Part shown: in pieces, positions 54,744-63,587 of the stretch
Position numbering within the stretch: position 1 is the stretch's first letter
How the letters are laid out: each line of letters opens with the position of its first letter
Origin: Arthrobacter sp. Soil763
GTDB lineage: Bacteria > Actinomycetota > Actinomycetes > Actinomycetales > Micrococcaceae
Length of the DNA stretch: 64,000 nt
Assembly (NCBI RefSeq): GCF_001428365.1
Contig: NZ_LMSH01000001.1
Span: 545,255-609,254, forward strand
Direction of reading: 5' to 3'
Notes under the pieces: model-generated
What the model was told of the DNA's origin: nothing
Database searches by the model: none
The model's input: the letters and a program-made list of their open reading frames with translations, nothing else
Program-made: the position numbers and the translations under genes

Positions 54744-55313
54744 TCAGTCCTCAAGCAGCGCGATGAATTCCTCTGCCTGCTGCAGCGAGACGTCCGAATG
54801 CCGGACCAGGGCCGCCGCGGCCGCCGCGGTGTCGCCGCTCCGGGCCAGGGTGCGGATCCTGCCGTAGATCTCGTCGTTGAGCATATTGCTGCTGACCTCC
54901 CGCGTCACCTCGCCTTTGCTGGCAATCGCCCGGTAGCGGTACGGGAAGCGCTGCGGTTCCCCCTCCTCGACCGGGGCCGGGCCGGCCTCCTGCCGGGGGC
55001 GGAACGGCTGCGGATGGGCCGCCAGCGCGCCGACGGCGTCCCGCGAGGCCCGGAGGCCCTCCCCGGTGGCTTCGAGGTAGAACTTGATGGCCGCCATGGC
55101 CTGTCCCTGCGCTATTAGCGCGTACAGGCGGCGGTGCTGGTCCTGGTCCAGCCGCGCGGCGGCCTCCTGTGCCAGCTCCGCCGAGCTGCGGCCGGGCTGG
55201 GCAGGACCCTCCTGGTGCGTGCGCGCGCGGCGCCGGCCCACCGCGCGGGCGGTCAGCACGACGCCGACGCCGACGAGCGCGAGGATCAGGAGGGGGACAA
55301 GCAGGGCTTCCAT
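54744..55313 (-). CDS. Membrane-anchored protein with L7/L12-like segment
   Basis: 189 residues. One N-terminal TM helix (LLVPLLILALVGVGVVLTA) is followed by a basic stretch, then AMAAIKFYLEATGEGLRASR, which resembles the C-terminal domain of ribosomal protein L7/L12. The C-terminal helices (GDTAAAAAALVRHSDVSLQQ then AEEFIALLED) look like the same kind of short helical repeat. Function unknown. It converges with the zinc-ribbon gene. Confidence 0.7.
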   Translation of the reverse strand: MEALLVPLLILALVGVGVVLTARAVGRRRARTHQEGPAQPGRSSAELAQEAAARLDQDQHRRLYALIAQGQAMAAIKFYLEATGEGLRASRDAVGALAAHPQPFRPRQEAGPAPVEEGEPQRFPYRYRAIASKGEVTREVSSNMLNDEIYGRIRTLARSGDTAAAAAALVRHSDVSLQQAEEFIALLED

Positions 55314-56025
55314 GGGACTACAGCCGATCTACGTGGTTCTTGGGCAGGGGCGCCGGCACGGGGAGGCGCAGCCCGCGGACGGGCCCGCCGGGTGCCGATG
55401 CCCATGGCCACAGCTTATGACAGCGGGCGCCCGACCACCTCATATTCCACGCGCTGCATACAGAGCCGCAGGCGGCGATCCGCGGGATGCCGGGAAATGG
55501 GCCGACGGCCATCGCATATTCCGCATGTTCGCTCCCGGTGCGCGCCGGAGGCGCCGGTGCTATCCCCAGCGACCGGCCGCAGGCTGTGGATGAACCACGG
55601 GAGAAATTCTTTTGAGTCCACAGCCTTAACACACTGTTTCCGCAGGTCAGGCCCGGTTTGAGTGGAAAAGAATTTCGTCGTCCACAGGGGTTCCCACAGG
55701 CTGTGCACAAGCACGGTGTATTAGTCCACAACTTATCCACAGCCTGCTGGTCGGGTCGGGTTGGTGCAGCCGACGGCGGGGGATAACGTTGCGGGAGACC
55801 AATCCCCGCAGTGCCGGTTCGCGGCGGCAGTCCGCTTCCGGCTGACCCCGACGGTGCGCATCGGACCGGGTGGCCAGGGGGCGGATCCGGAAAGTGTCGG
55901 AGCCCGCTGCTAGAAAGATCCCGGGACCCTGGAACCCGCAGCACCGGCCCGGTCCGGGAGGTTACCCACGGTTTAGGCGCTGGCGGAAACACCGCTTCGC
56001 CGGCACACAATGAAGGACGGCAGTT
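55314..56025. promoter_or_regulatory. dnaB upstream region with DnaA-box-like sites
   Basis: 712 bp without a credible gene. DnaA-box-like nonamers: TGTGGATGA 55585-55593, GAGTCCACA 55614-55622, TCGTCCACA 55678-55686, TGTGCACAA 55702-55710, TAGTCCACA 55722-55730 and a perfect TTATCCACA 55733-55741. They lie about 285-440 bp before dnaB and could place dnaB under DnaA control or bind DnaA for another reason. Confidence 0.65.
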
Positions 56026-57411
56026 TTGTCAGTAACGCATCTGGACGCGATCGAGGGCACCCGGGGATCCGAAGGCAGCCGCAAGCCGCCGCAGGACATC
56101 CCTGCGGAGCAGTCGGTGCTGGGCGGCATGATGCTGTCCAAGGACGCGATCGCGGATGTCGTTGAGATCCTTCGCGGCCAGGACTTCTACCGCCCGGCGC
56201 ACGAGACCATTTATGAAGCCGTCATCGACCTCTATGGCCGTGGCGAGCCCGCCGACGCCGTCACGGTGTCGGACGAACTGACCAAGCGCGGCGAGATCAA
56301 CCGGATTGGCGGACCGGCGTACCTTCACGAACTCATCCAGACCGTTCCCACTGCGGCGAACGCCGGCTACTACGCCGAAATCGTGGCGGAGCGGGCCGTC
56401 CTGCGCCGGCTGGTCAATGCCGGCACGAAGATCGTTCAGCTCGGCTACGGGCAGGACGGCGAGGTCGAAGACCTGGTGAACCAGGCGCAGGCCGAGGTCT
56501 ATGCCGTCGCCGAGCGCCGGACCGCGGAGGACTACGTTGTCCTCAAGGACGTCATGGAATCCACGGTGGACGAGATCGAGGCCTCCGGCCACCGCGGCGA
56601 AGGCATGGTGGGGGTCCCGACCGGCTTCTACGAACTCGATGAGCTGACCCACGGACTTCACCCCGGCCAGATGATTGTCATCGCCGCCCGGCCCGCCGTC
56701 GGTAAGTCGACCTTTGCGCTGGACTTTGCGCGCTCGGCGGCGATCAAGAACAACTTGGCCACCGTCATGTTCTCCCTGGAAATGGGCCGGAACGAGATTG
56801 CGATGCGCCTGCTGTCCGCGGAGGCCACGATCGGGCTGCAGGACCTCCGCAAGGGCACCATCAAGGATGAGCAGTGGTCCAAAATTGCCACCACGATGGG
56901 CCGGATGAACGACGCGCCGCTGTTCATCGATGACAGCCCCAATATGTCGCTGATGGAAATCCGGGCAAAGTGCCGCCGCCTCAAGCAGCAGCACGACCTC
57001 AAACTGGTGATCCTCGACTACCTGCAGCTCATGAGCTCGGGCAAGAAGGTTGAATCCCGCCAGCAGGAAGTCTCCGAGTTCTCGCGCGCGCTCAAGCTGC
57101 TGGCCAAGGAGCTCCAGGTCCCGGTGATCGCGCTCTCCCAGCTGAACCGTGGCTCCGAACAGCGCCAGGACAAGCGCCCCATGGTCTCCGACCTTCGTGA
57201 ATCCGGCTCCATTGAGCAGGACGCGGACATGGTCATCCTGTTGCACCGTGAAGACGTCTACGACAAGGAATCCCCGCGTGCCGGCGAGGCCGACATCCTC
57301 GTCGCCAAGCACCGTAACGGCCCGACCAAGGACATCGTGGTTGCCTTCCAGGGCCACTACTCCCGCTTCGCCAATATGGCGGGGGACGCAGCCGGTGGAG
57401 GCGGCTTCTAA
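56026..57411 (+). CDS. dnaB: Replicative DNA helicase DnaB
   Basis: Hexameric 5'-3' helicase that drives the replication fork. 461 residues. The N-terminal primase-contact domain (PQDIPAEQSVLGGMMLSKDA) leads to the RecA-like motor with Walker A ARPAVGKSTFALDFA and Walker B LKLVILDYLQLMSS; SDLRESGSIEQDADMVILLH is also typical. No intein interrupts it, unlike many actinobacterial dnaB genes. The start is TTG at 56026 after GAAGGACGG. Consistent with DciA being the loader, no dnaC/dnaI gene is seen. Confidence 0.96.
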   Translation: MSVTHLDAIEGTRGSEGSRKPPQDIPAEQSVLGGMMLSKDAIADVVEILRGQDFYRPAHETIYEAVIDLYGRGEPADAVTVSDELTKRGEINRIGGPAYLHELIQTVPTAANAGYYAEIVAERAVLRRLVNAGTKIVQLGYGQDGEVEDLVNQAQAEVYAVAERRTAEDYVVLKDVMESTVDEIEASGHRGEGMVGVPTGFYELDELTHGLHPGQMIVIAARPAVGKSTFALDFARSAAIKNNLATVMFSLEMGRNEIAMRLLSAEATIGLQDLRKGTIKDEQWSKIATTMGRMNDAPLFIDDSPNMSLMEIRAKCRRLKQQHDLKLVILDYLQLMSSGKKVESRQQEVSEFSRALKLLAKELQVPVIALSQLNRGSEQRQDKRPMVSDLRESGSIEQDADMVILLHREDVYDKESPRAGEADILVAKHRNGPTKDIVVAFQGHYSRFANMAGDAAGGGGF

Positions 57412-57420
57412 AAGAGCGGG

Positions 57421-58383
57421 CTACTGGAGCAGGTGGTTGGGCAGCCGGTTGCCCGGTGCCTTGCCCCGGATCTCCAGCAGCTCGCGCGCGTGGGCGTGCA
57501 ACCTCTTGTCCTCCCCGGAGACCGGAACCCATTGCCGGATGGGGACCGAGGTGCCGCTCTCATCGCGGGCCACCATGACGGTCAGGCAGTAGGTGGTCAG
57601 GTTCAGCTCGTGGCCCTTGGGGTCCCCGGAGCGGACGTGCACCGCTATGTGCATGCCCTTAGTCCCGGTGTACACCAGCCGGGCCTCCACCTCCACGAGG
57701 TGGCCGATCAGCAGCGGGCGGTAGAACCGGACCCCGCCGGAGAAGACCGCCACGGTATCCATCCCGCAGTAGCGTGACGCGCAGACGTAGGCCGCCTCGT
57801 CGATCCACTTCATCACGATGCCGCCGTGGACCTTGCCGCCCCAGTTCACGTCCGTCGGCGCCGCCAGGAATCGCAGGGTGACCCGCTCGGCGGTCCCGGC
57901 GTCGGTGTATTCCTGGCTGTTCATGGCCTGGACGATGTCCTCGCGGACCTTGATGCGCGCCAGCGCCGCGTCGCGCTGCCCGATCTCCTCCGGTGAGGCG
58001 GGTTCGAACTGCGGTACCGGCACCGGCCTGCCGTCCGCGCCCACCGCCACGAAGATCACCAAGCACTGGCTGCGCATCGTCGCGGGGCCGCCCCGGGGGT
58101 CCCCGGAGGAAACCACGGTGCGGATATGCATCGAGGACCGTCCGGTGTAGACGATCGTGGCGGTGACCTCCACCATGTCGCCGCTGTTGACGGGGTCGGC
58201 GAAGTGGATGTTGCCCACGTAGGCCGTCACGCAGTAGGACTTCGACCAGCCGACGGCGGCCGCATAGGCGGCCTTGTCCACCCACTCAAGCACCGTGCCG
58301 GCGTCCACCGAACCGCTGTGGCCGACGTCGGTGGGGGCTGCGAGGAAGCGCAGGGTGACGGCATTGGCGGGAGTCTCGCTCAT
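57421..58383 (-). CDS. Acyl-CoA thioesterase with two hotdog domains
   Basis: 320 residues, an internal duplication of the BACH-type hotdog domain. The paired motifs GSVDAGTVLEWVDKAAYAAA (about 21-40) and GKVHGGIVMKWIDEAAYVCA (about 185-205) hold the catalytic Asp/Asn positions. Hydrolyses acyl-CoA to free CoA and fatty acid; chain length unknown. ATG 58383. Converges on dnaB with a 9-bp gap. Confidence 0.93.
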   Translation of the reverse strand: MSETPANAVTLRFLAAPTDVGHSGSVDAGTVLEWVDKAAYAAAVGWSKSYCVTAYVGNIHFADPVNSGDMVEVTATIVYTGRSSMHIRTVVSSGDPRGGPATMRSQCLVIFVAVGADGRPVPVPQFEPASPEEIGQRDAALARIKVREDIVQAMNSQEYTDAGTAERVTLRFLAAPTDVNWGGKVHGGIVMKWIDEAAYVCASRYCGMDTVAVFSGGVRFYRPLLIGHLVEVEARLVYTGTKGMHIAVHVRSGDPKGHELNLTTYCLTVMVARDESGTSVPIRQWVPVSGEDKRLHAHARELLEIRGKAPGNRLPNHLLQ

Positions 58384-58455
58384 GGAAGAGAGTGTACGAC
58401 GGCGGGCGGCCGCCCGGAGGTGGCCGCCCGCCGTCTTACGCTGTCGAAACCGCTC

Positions 58456-58890
58456 CTAGGCGAGGACGGCCAGCCTGGAGCCGGCGCGGCCGAACAGGGC
58501 GCCGTCCACGGAGGCCTTGCCCGCTCCGACGAGCGCCACGGCCGCCGCCGCGGCGGCGAGGATCAGGACCAGTTCGTAGCCCCCCGCGGCGACGAATATG
58601 CCTGCCGGGGCATGGACGAGGAACAGCGCGCCCAGCATGTCCACCGCGAGAAGCAGGGCGAAGACGCGGGTGAGCACGCCGAGGATCAGCGCGATGCCGC
58701 CGACCAGCTCCAGGCTGGCCACCACCGGGGCGACGACGTCGGCGGCCGGCACGCCCATCTGCGCAAACGCGGCCTGTGTGCCCGGGATGGTGAACTCGCT
58801 GAACTTCTGCCAGCCGTGGGCGGCGAAGAGGAAGCCGGTGACAAGGCGCAGGATGGTGCGCGCCGTGGTGGTGAGTGCGGGCTGGTTCAT
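58456..58890 (-). CDS. DoxX-family membrane protein
   Basis: 144 residues with four helices. RTILRLVTGFLFAAHGWQKF and LELVGGIALILGVLTRVFAL match DoxX/SURF4. Members act in membrane-linked redox and oxidative-stress functions; here the role is unknown. ATG 58890. It is divergent from the MATE transporter, with palindromes in the gap. Confidence 0.93.
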   Translation of the reverse strand: MNQPALTTTARTILRLVTGFLFAAHGWQKFSEFTIPGTQAAFAQMGVPAADVVAPVVASLELVGGIALILGVLTRVFALLLAVDMLGALFLVHAPAGIFVAAGGYELVLILAAAAAAVALVGAGKASVDGALFGRAGSRLAVLA

Positions 58891-58975
58891 GGCAATACCG
58901 TTCTGGGGTGGGGAGGGGCGCCGCCGGCATTCGGCGGACGCTTACTTGAAGTTACAACTTTATCCTCGCCGAACG

Positions 58976-58995
58976 TTAGTTGAACTGTCAACTAA
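58976..58995. promoter_or_regulatory. Operator-like palindrome between doxX-family and MATE genes
   Basis: TTAGTTGA-ACTG-TCAACTAA: a perfect 8-bp inverted repeat with a 4-bp centre. A shorter palindrome, AAGTT-AC-AACTT, lies at 58949-58960. Both are in the AT-rich part of the divergent gap and look like operator sites for a dimeric regulator (MarR-type spacing). Confidence 0.55.
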
Positions 58996-59028
58996 TGGGA
59001 AATGGTGTGACGCGGCTAGGGTGGTTCC

Positions 59029-60384
59029 GTGCCGACTCCCGCCCCGATCCCAGCAGCAGTGACAGCGCCGGCAAACCGGCGGCGCGATATTCTGCGCCTT
59101 GCCGTTCCCGCCTTCGGGGCGCTGATCGCCGAGCCGCTGTTCCTGCTCGCCGACTCGGCGATTGTCGGACACCTCGGAGTGGCGCAGCTGGCCGGTGTCG
59201 GACTGGCTTCGGCGGTGCTGCACACGGCGGTGGGTCTCATGGTCTTCCTGGCCTACTCCACGACCCCGGCCGTGGCCCGCGCGGTAGGCAACGGCCAGCT
59301 GCCCAGGGCCCTTGCCGCCGGCCGCGACGGCGTCTGGCTCGCCCTGCTGCTGGGACTTGCCCTGGCCGCGGCGGGACTCGTCGCCGCCGAACCGCTCCTG
59401 AACCTGATGGGCGCCCGGGGCGAGGTCCGGACCTTCGCCGTGGATTATCTGCGCTGGTCGATGCCGGGGCTGGTGGCGATGCTGCTGATCTTCGCCGGCA
59501 CCGGGGTGCTGCGCGGCCTGCAGGACACCCGGACCCCGCTCGCCGTCGCCACCGCCGGTTTCGCCCTCAATATCGCCCTGAACGTGTTCCTGGTCTACGG
59601 GCTGGACCTGTCCGTCACCGGCTCGGCGCTGGGCACCAGCATCGCGCAGTGGGCAATGGCCCTGGTGTACGTCGTGATGGTGCAGCGCAATGCCCGCCGC
59701 CACGGTGTCAACGTGCTTCCGGACTGGCGCGGCGTCCGTGCGCTGGCGCGGGTCGGATCCTGGCTGATGCTGCGCACTCTCAGCCTGCGGATCGCGATCC
59801 TGGCCACCGTCCTCGTGGCCACCGCGCAGGGGCCGGTCAACCTGGCCGCGCACCAGCTGGCGATGACCATCTTCACGTTCCTGGCCTTCGCCCTGGACGC
59901 CCTGGCCATCGCAGCGCAGGCGCTCATCGGCAAGGAACTGGGGGCCTCCCACCCCGCGGCGGCACGGGAGCTCACCGGCACCATGGTCCGCTGGGGACTG
60001 GGGTTCGGCGTCCTGACCGGCGCCCTGCTGGCAGCCGCCGCGCCGTGGGCCGGACTGCTGTTCACCTCCGACCCCGGGGTCCGGGCCGCGTTGACCCTCG
60101 CCCTGTGGGTGCTCGCGGCCGGCCAGCCGGTCGCCGGTTACGTCTTCGTCCTCGACGGCGTGCTGATCGGCGCCGGTGACGCGCGCTACCTCGCGATCGC
60201 CGGCGTCGTGAACCTGGCCGCCTACCTGCCCCTGCTGCTGCTTGTCGGGCGCTCGGGGGCCGACGGCGGAGCGGCGCTGGCCTGGTTGTGGGCGGCCTTT
60301 TCGCTGGGCTACATGCTGGCTCGCGCCCTCACGCTGGGGCTGCGGGCACGCACCGACCGCTGGATGCGGCTCGGCGCCCACTGA
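59029..60384 (+). CDS. MATE-family efflux transporter (DinF type)
   Basis: 451 residues, about twelve helices. NRRRDILRLAVPAFGALIAE then PLFLLADSAIVGHLGVAQLA is the family start, and QDTRTPLAVATAGFALNIAL is typical. Such transporters export cationic drugs or toxic compounds, driven by protons or sodium. GTG start at 59029. Divergent from the DoxX gene across operator-like palindromes. Confidence 0.94.
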   Translation: MPTPAPIPAAVTAPANRRRDILRLAVPAFGALIAEPLFLLADSAIVGHLGVAQLAGVGLASAVLHTAVGLMVFLAYSTTPAVARAVGNGQLPRALAAGRDGVWLALLLGLALAAAGLVAAEPLLNLMGARGEVRTFAVDYLRWSMPGLVAMLLIFAGTGVLRGLQDTRTPLAVATAGFALNIALNVFLVYGLDLSVTGSALGTSIAQWAMALVYVVMVQRNARRHGVNVLPDWRGVRALARVGSWLMLRTLSLRIAILATVLVATAQGPVNLAAHQLAMTIFTFLAFALDALAIAAQALIGKELGASHPAAARELTGTMVRWGLGFGVLTGALLAAAAPWAGLLFTSDPGVRAALTLALWVLAAGQPVAGYVFVLDGVLIGAGDARYLAIAGVVNLAAYLPLLLLVGRSGADGGAALAWLWAAFSLGYMLARALTLGLRARTDRWMRLGAH

Positions 60385-60435
60385 CCCGGGGCGGCCCGGC
60401 CGGGGGGCGGATCCGGCACCCCCTAAACTGGACGG

Positions 60436-61029
60436 GTGACTCTCCCCGCTGCTGCCCCGGCCCCGACCGACCTGCCCGCCGCCACGGACGTGTGGAAGCC
60501 TGTCCTGGTGCGGGCCCCCGCCGCGCTCGTGTTCGGCGCCGTCACGGTGTTCTGGGCCGCGCCCCCGGTCGCGGGGATGGGCTGGTCCGGCGGACTGTAT
60601 CTGCTGGCCACCGGGCTGGTGCTGGTGTGGACGGTCAAAAAGACCGGATTGCCGCACGGAGGCCGCGCCGCCAAGGCCCTGGCCGCCGCGGGCGCCCTCC
60701 TGGCCGGGGCAGGTGCGGCGGTCGCCCTGCTTGCCGACAGCCTGGTCTTCGCCGTCATCGGCGCGCTGGGCCTCGGGCTGGCCGGGGCCGCGGAGCTCCT
60801 GGTCGGGCTGGCCGTGCGCCGCCGTTCGGTCCTTGCCCGGGATTGGATCGCCTCCGGCGTAATCGGTCTTGGTACCGCCGCCGCCCTGCCCTTCTTCATT
60901 GACCTCGGTCCGCACGCCCTGCTCGGCGTGGCCGGCGGAGGGGCGATCATCAGCGGTGTCCTGTGGACCCTGGCCGGGCTGACCCTGCGGCACGATGCGC
61001 GGGGCGTTTCCGACGAGGCCGTAAACTAG
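60436..61029 (+). CDS. Hypothetical membrane protein
   Basis: 197 residues with about six helices and short loops, rich in Ala, Gly, Leu and Val. No family was recognised. GTG start at 60436. It is 83 bp upstream of another small membrane protein on the same strand, so the two may be co-expressed. Confidence 0.75.
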   Translation: MTLPAAAPAPTDLPAATDVWKPVLVRAPAALVFGAVTVFWAAPPVAGMGWSGGLYLLATGLVLVWTVKKTGLPHGGRAAKALAAAGALLAGAGAAVALLADSLVFAVIGALGLGLAGAAELLVGLAVRRRSVLARDWIASGVIGLGTAAALPFFIDLGPHALLGVAGGGAIISGVLWTLAGLTLRHDARGVSDEAVN

Positions 61030-61112
61030 TAGGGACAGGTTCTACCCCGCGTAGAACAACCGCGGGATCAGACTGCCACGCCTACCGGCGGTGGCGGCAG
61101 GAGGAAAGCACC

Positions 61113-61478
61113 TTGGCAGAGCAGAAATCAGGAGGCCGCCGCGGCCTGCGGACCTCGGTCAAGGGACCGCTCGTGTTCTCTGCATTCTGGGCCGTGCTGG
61201 CCTTCGTTGCCGTGCTGATCTTCGCCTCCGGCGGCAGCGCCAAAGCCCCGCGCTTCGACCTGGCCTTCACCGGTGCCGGCATCGCCTTCATTGTCACCCT
61301 CGTGATCGCGGCCATGCTGTCGATGAGCTACAAGGACAACGCCGAACACCTCGGCAAGGGCTCCGGCATCAACCTCAGCTCCAAGCGGCCCGCCGCGGGC
61401 CACGGGGGACAGCCCGCCCAGCGGAGCGGCACCGACGCCCCGGGCAGCGGCAGCGACACAGGCACCGACCCCCGCTAG
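61113..61478 (+). CDS. Hypothetical small membrane protein
   Basis: 121 residues with two hydrophobic helices (LVFSAFWAVLAFVAVLIF; GIAFIVTLVIAAMLSM), a basic N-terminus and a Gly/Ser/Thr-rich tail of about 45 residues. No family was recognised. The start is TTG 61113, 9 bp after GGCAGGAGGAAAG; this SD decides it over longer upstream frames. Confidence 0.75.
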   Translation: MAEQKSGGRRGLRTSVKGPLVFSAFWAVLAFVAVLIFASGGSAKAPRFDLAFTGAGIAFIVTLVIAAMLSMSYKDNAEHLGKGSGINLSSKRPAAGHGGQPAQRSGTDAPGSGSDTGTDPR

Positions 61479-61542
61479 CACCCTGGTCCGTGCCTCGGCA
61501 ACGGCTTCCGCTGGCCGCCCGCCATCGGCGTCGTCCCGCCTG

Positions 61543-62085
61543 CTAGGACGCGGCCTTCCGGGCGCGGTACGCGGCAACATGGGCGCGGTTGGCGCAGTTT
61601 CCGGTGTCGCAGTAACGCTTCGAGCGGTTACGGCTCAGATCCAAAAGGACGGCGTCGCAGTCGTCCGCCGCGCAGACGCGCATCCGGTCCATTTCCTTGC
61701 TGCGGATGACATCCAGGATGGCCATCGCCGCCTCCGTGCCCATCCGGTCCGCCAGCGGCGCCTCGGGAGCCGTGGCGTGCAGGTGCCAGTCCCAGCCGTC
61801 GTGCCGGACCAGCTGCGGCAATGCCTGTGCCTCGCGCAGCAGCCGGTTGGCGGCGTCGACGGCGCCCGTCTCGTTGGCCGACCACAGCGCGGCGAGCACC
61901 GTACGGAGCCGGCGGACGCTGGCCAACTCGGCGTCGTCGCCGGTCCGTGAGCCACTGAAGCCCTCAGCGGCCAGGAAGCGGTCCAGATCAGCCGCCGTGG
62001 CGAGCTGCTCCGCGCCGTTGGCGCCGGTATTGACGAGGTTGACCACTGACCGCAGCGCAACTTCCGTGTCAGGGGCAAAGACCAT
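61543..62085 (-). CDS. CGNR zinc-finger (ABATE) regulator
   Basis: 180 residues. An N-terminal ABATE domain (ALRSVVNLVNT; LRTVLAALWSANETG) is followed by a C-terminal CGNR-type zinc finger with Cys in RVCAADDCDAVLLDLSRNRS then KRYCDTGNCANRAHVAAYR. Proteins of this type bind DNA or RNA and often regulate an adjacent transporter; the EamA gene is divergent and 71 bp away. ATG 62085. Confidence 0.92.
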   Translation of the reverse strand: MVFAPDTEVALRSVVNLVNTGANGAEQLATAADLDRFLAAEGFSGSRTGDDAELASVRRLRTVLAALWSANETGAVDAANRLLREAQALPQLVRHDGWDWHLHATAPEAPLADRMGTEAAMAILDVIRSKEMDRMRVCAADDCDAVLLDLSRNRSKRYCDTGNCANRAHVAAYRARKAAS

Positions 62086-62086
62086 C

Positions 62087-62116
62087 TTGACTCCTTACGT
62101 CGACCGCGCGTACTGT
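62087..62116 (+). promoter_or_regulatory. Candidate promoter for the EamA exporter
   Basis: TTGACT (62087-62092), an 18-bp spacer, then TACTGT (62111-62116), a fair match to the housekeeping consensus, with SD CAGGAGGAG before the GTG at 62157. Confidence 0.45.
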
Positions 62117-62156
62117 CATGAGCAACACCCTACTTTACTCCTGACAGGAGGAGCCC

Positions 62157-63206
62157 GTGTCTGCCGCACGCCGCCCCGCCGTGGCTCCGGCCACCCACCC
62201 CGCACCGGCTACCCGGACTCCTGCCCCGGCCCCCGGAACGGCCGCTGCGGGTTTCCTGGCCTCGGGCCTTGGGGTGGCGCTGTTCTCCTCGGCGGTGTTC
62301 GGACTGTCCGGCTCCTTCGCGAAGGCGCTGCTGGAGACCGGCTGGACCCCCGGAGCCGCGGTCACCGCCCGGCTCAGCGGCGCCGCCCTGGTCCTGGCCG
62401 TGCCGGCCGCCGTCGCGCTGCGGGGCCGGTGGCACCAGCTACGCGACAACTGGCTTACGGTCCTGCTCTTCGGCCTGATCGGCGTCGCCGCCTGCCAGTT
62501 GTTCTACTTCAACGCCGTCGCCCGCCTGTCGGTCGGCGTCGCCCTTCTGCTTGAATACCTCGCCCCCGTGATGATCGTCCTCTGGCTATGGGTGGCCAGC
62601 CGGCGGAAGCCCCGGCCCCTGACGATCGCCGGAACGCTGCTGTCCCTCGCGGGCCTGGTCCTGGTGCTGGACCTGACCGGGGCGGTCAAGATCGACGTCA
62701 TCGGCGTGCTTTGGGGCGTTGCCGCCGCCGTATGCCTGGCGGTCTACTTCTTCATCACGGCCAAAGAGAACGACACTCTGCCGCCGATCGTGCTGGCGTC
62801 GGGCGGGTTGATGGTGGGCGCGGCGGTGATGTGGCTGGCAGCGGCCACGGGCCTGCTGCCCATGGCCGCCGGCACGGCGGAGACCAGGCTCGGCCCGTGG
62901 ATCACGCCGTGGTGGGTCCCGCTCGCCGGACTGGTCCTCCTCGCGACCGTGCTGGCCTACGTGTCGGGGATCGTGGCCGCGCGGGCCCTGGGGTCCAAGG
63001 TCGCGTCCTTCGTCTCACTGACCGAGGTCCTGTTCGCCGTCATCTGGGCCTGGCTGCTGCTGGCCGAACTCCCCGGCCCGGTCCAGCTCCTCGGCGGGCT
63101 GCTGATTGTCGGCGGTGTGGTGCTGGTGCGCTGGGACGAGCTGCGGATCCCTGCGCCGCCCGCGGCCGAACTGGACCACGCCAACGACGTCGAACCCGTC
63201 CCCTAA
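62157..63206 (+). CDS. EamA-family transporter (RhtA-like)
   Basis: 349 residues with about ten helices in two EamA repeats. A Pro/Ala-rich 30-residue N-terminal tail precedes the first helix (LASGLGVALFSSAVFGLSGS). The repeat cores are LLLEYLAPVMIVLWLWVASR and ASFVSLTEVLFAVIWAWLLL. Such exporters move amino acids or metabolites out of the cell. GTG 62157 with SD CAGGAGGAG. Divergent from the CGNR regulator. Confidence 0.92.
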   Translation: MSAARRPAVAPATHPAPATRTPAPAPGTAAAGFLASGLGVALFSSAVFGLSGSFAKALLETGWTPGAAVTARLSGAALVLAVPAAVALRGRWHQLRDNWLTVLLFGLIGVAACQLFYFNAVARLSVGVALLLEYLAPVMIVLWLWVASRRKPRPLTIAGTLLSLAGLVLVLDLTGAVKIDVIGVLWGVAAAVCLAVYFFITAKENDTLPPIVLASGGLMVGAAVMWLAAATGLLPMAAGTAETRLGPWITPWWVPLAGLVLLATVLAYVSGIVAARALGSKVASFVSLTEVLFAVIWAWLLLAELPGPVQLLGGLLIVGGVVLVRWDELRIPAPPAAELDHANDVEPVP

Positions 63207-63320
63207 CCCGGGCAGACCGGCAGTGCTGCTGCCCCGGCGTCCGCGGTCCGGGGACGCCGATGGCCCGGACGCGGGGCGTCCGGGCCATCGAAGACCATCG
63301 TCGGGAAAAGCAGCCCGCCC

Positions 63321-63587
63321 CTAGCGGGTGGAGGCGCCTTCCTGGTCGCTGGCGTTGCGGTTGGCCTGCTGGCTGGCCTGCTGCAGCGCCTGCGAAATAC
63401 GCGACAAGTTCGCGACGTGCTCGCCGTTCCACTCGTTACGGAACTTATCGGCATCCGGACCCAGCCACTGCGTCCCGGCCAGAACCTTGGTCAGGATCGA
63501 CCGCTGGTTATCGATCTCCTGCGCACCGGCCTGCAGCTTCGTGCCCAGAACCTTGAGCTGATCAACATCTGCACCCCAAATAGCCAT
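63321..63587 (-). CDS. WXG100-family protein (ESX-type secreted)
   Basis: 88 residues, the normal size for WXG100 proteins, which are exported by type VII (ESX) systems as helical hairpin dimers. The WxG turn is TQWLGPDADKFRNEWNG, and two helices flank it. No ESX machinery is seen in this window. The ATG at 63587 follows AAGGAGAC. Its first 24 codons and RBS are tandemly duplicated just upstream. Confidence 0.92.
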   Translation of the reverse strand: MAIWGADVDQLKVLGTKLQAGAQEIDNQRSILTKVLAGTQWLGPDADKFRNEWNGEHVANLSRISQALQQASQQANRNASDQEGASTR

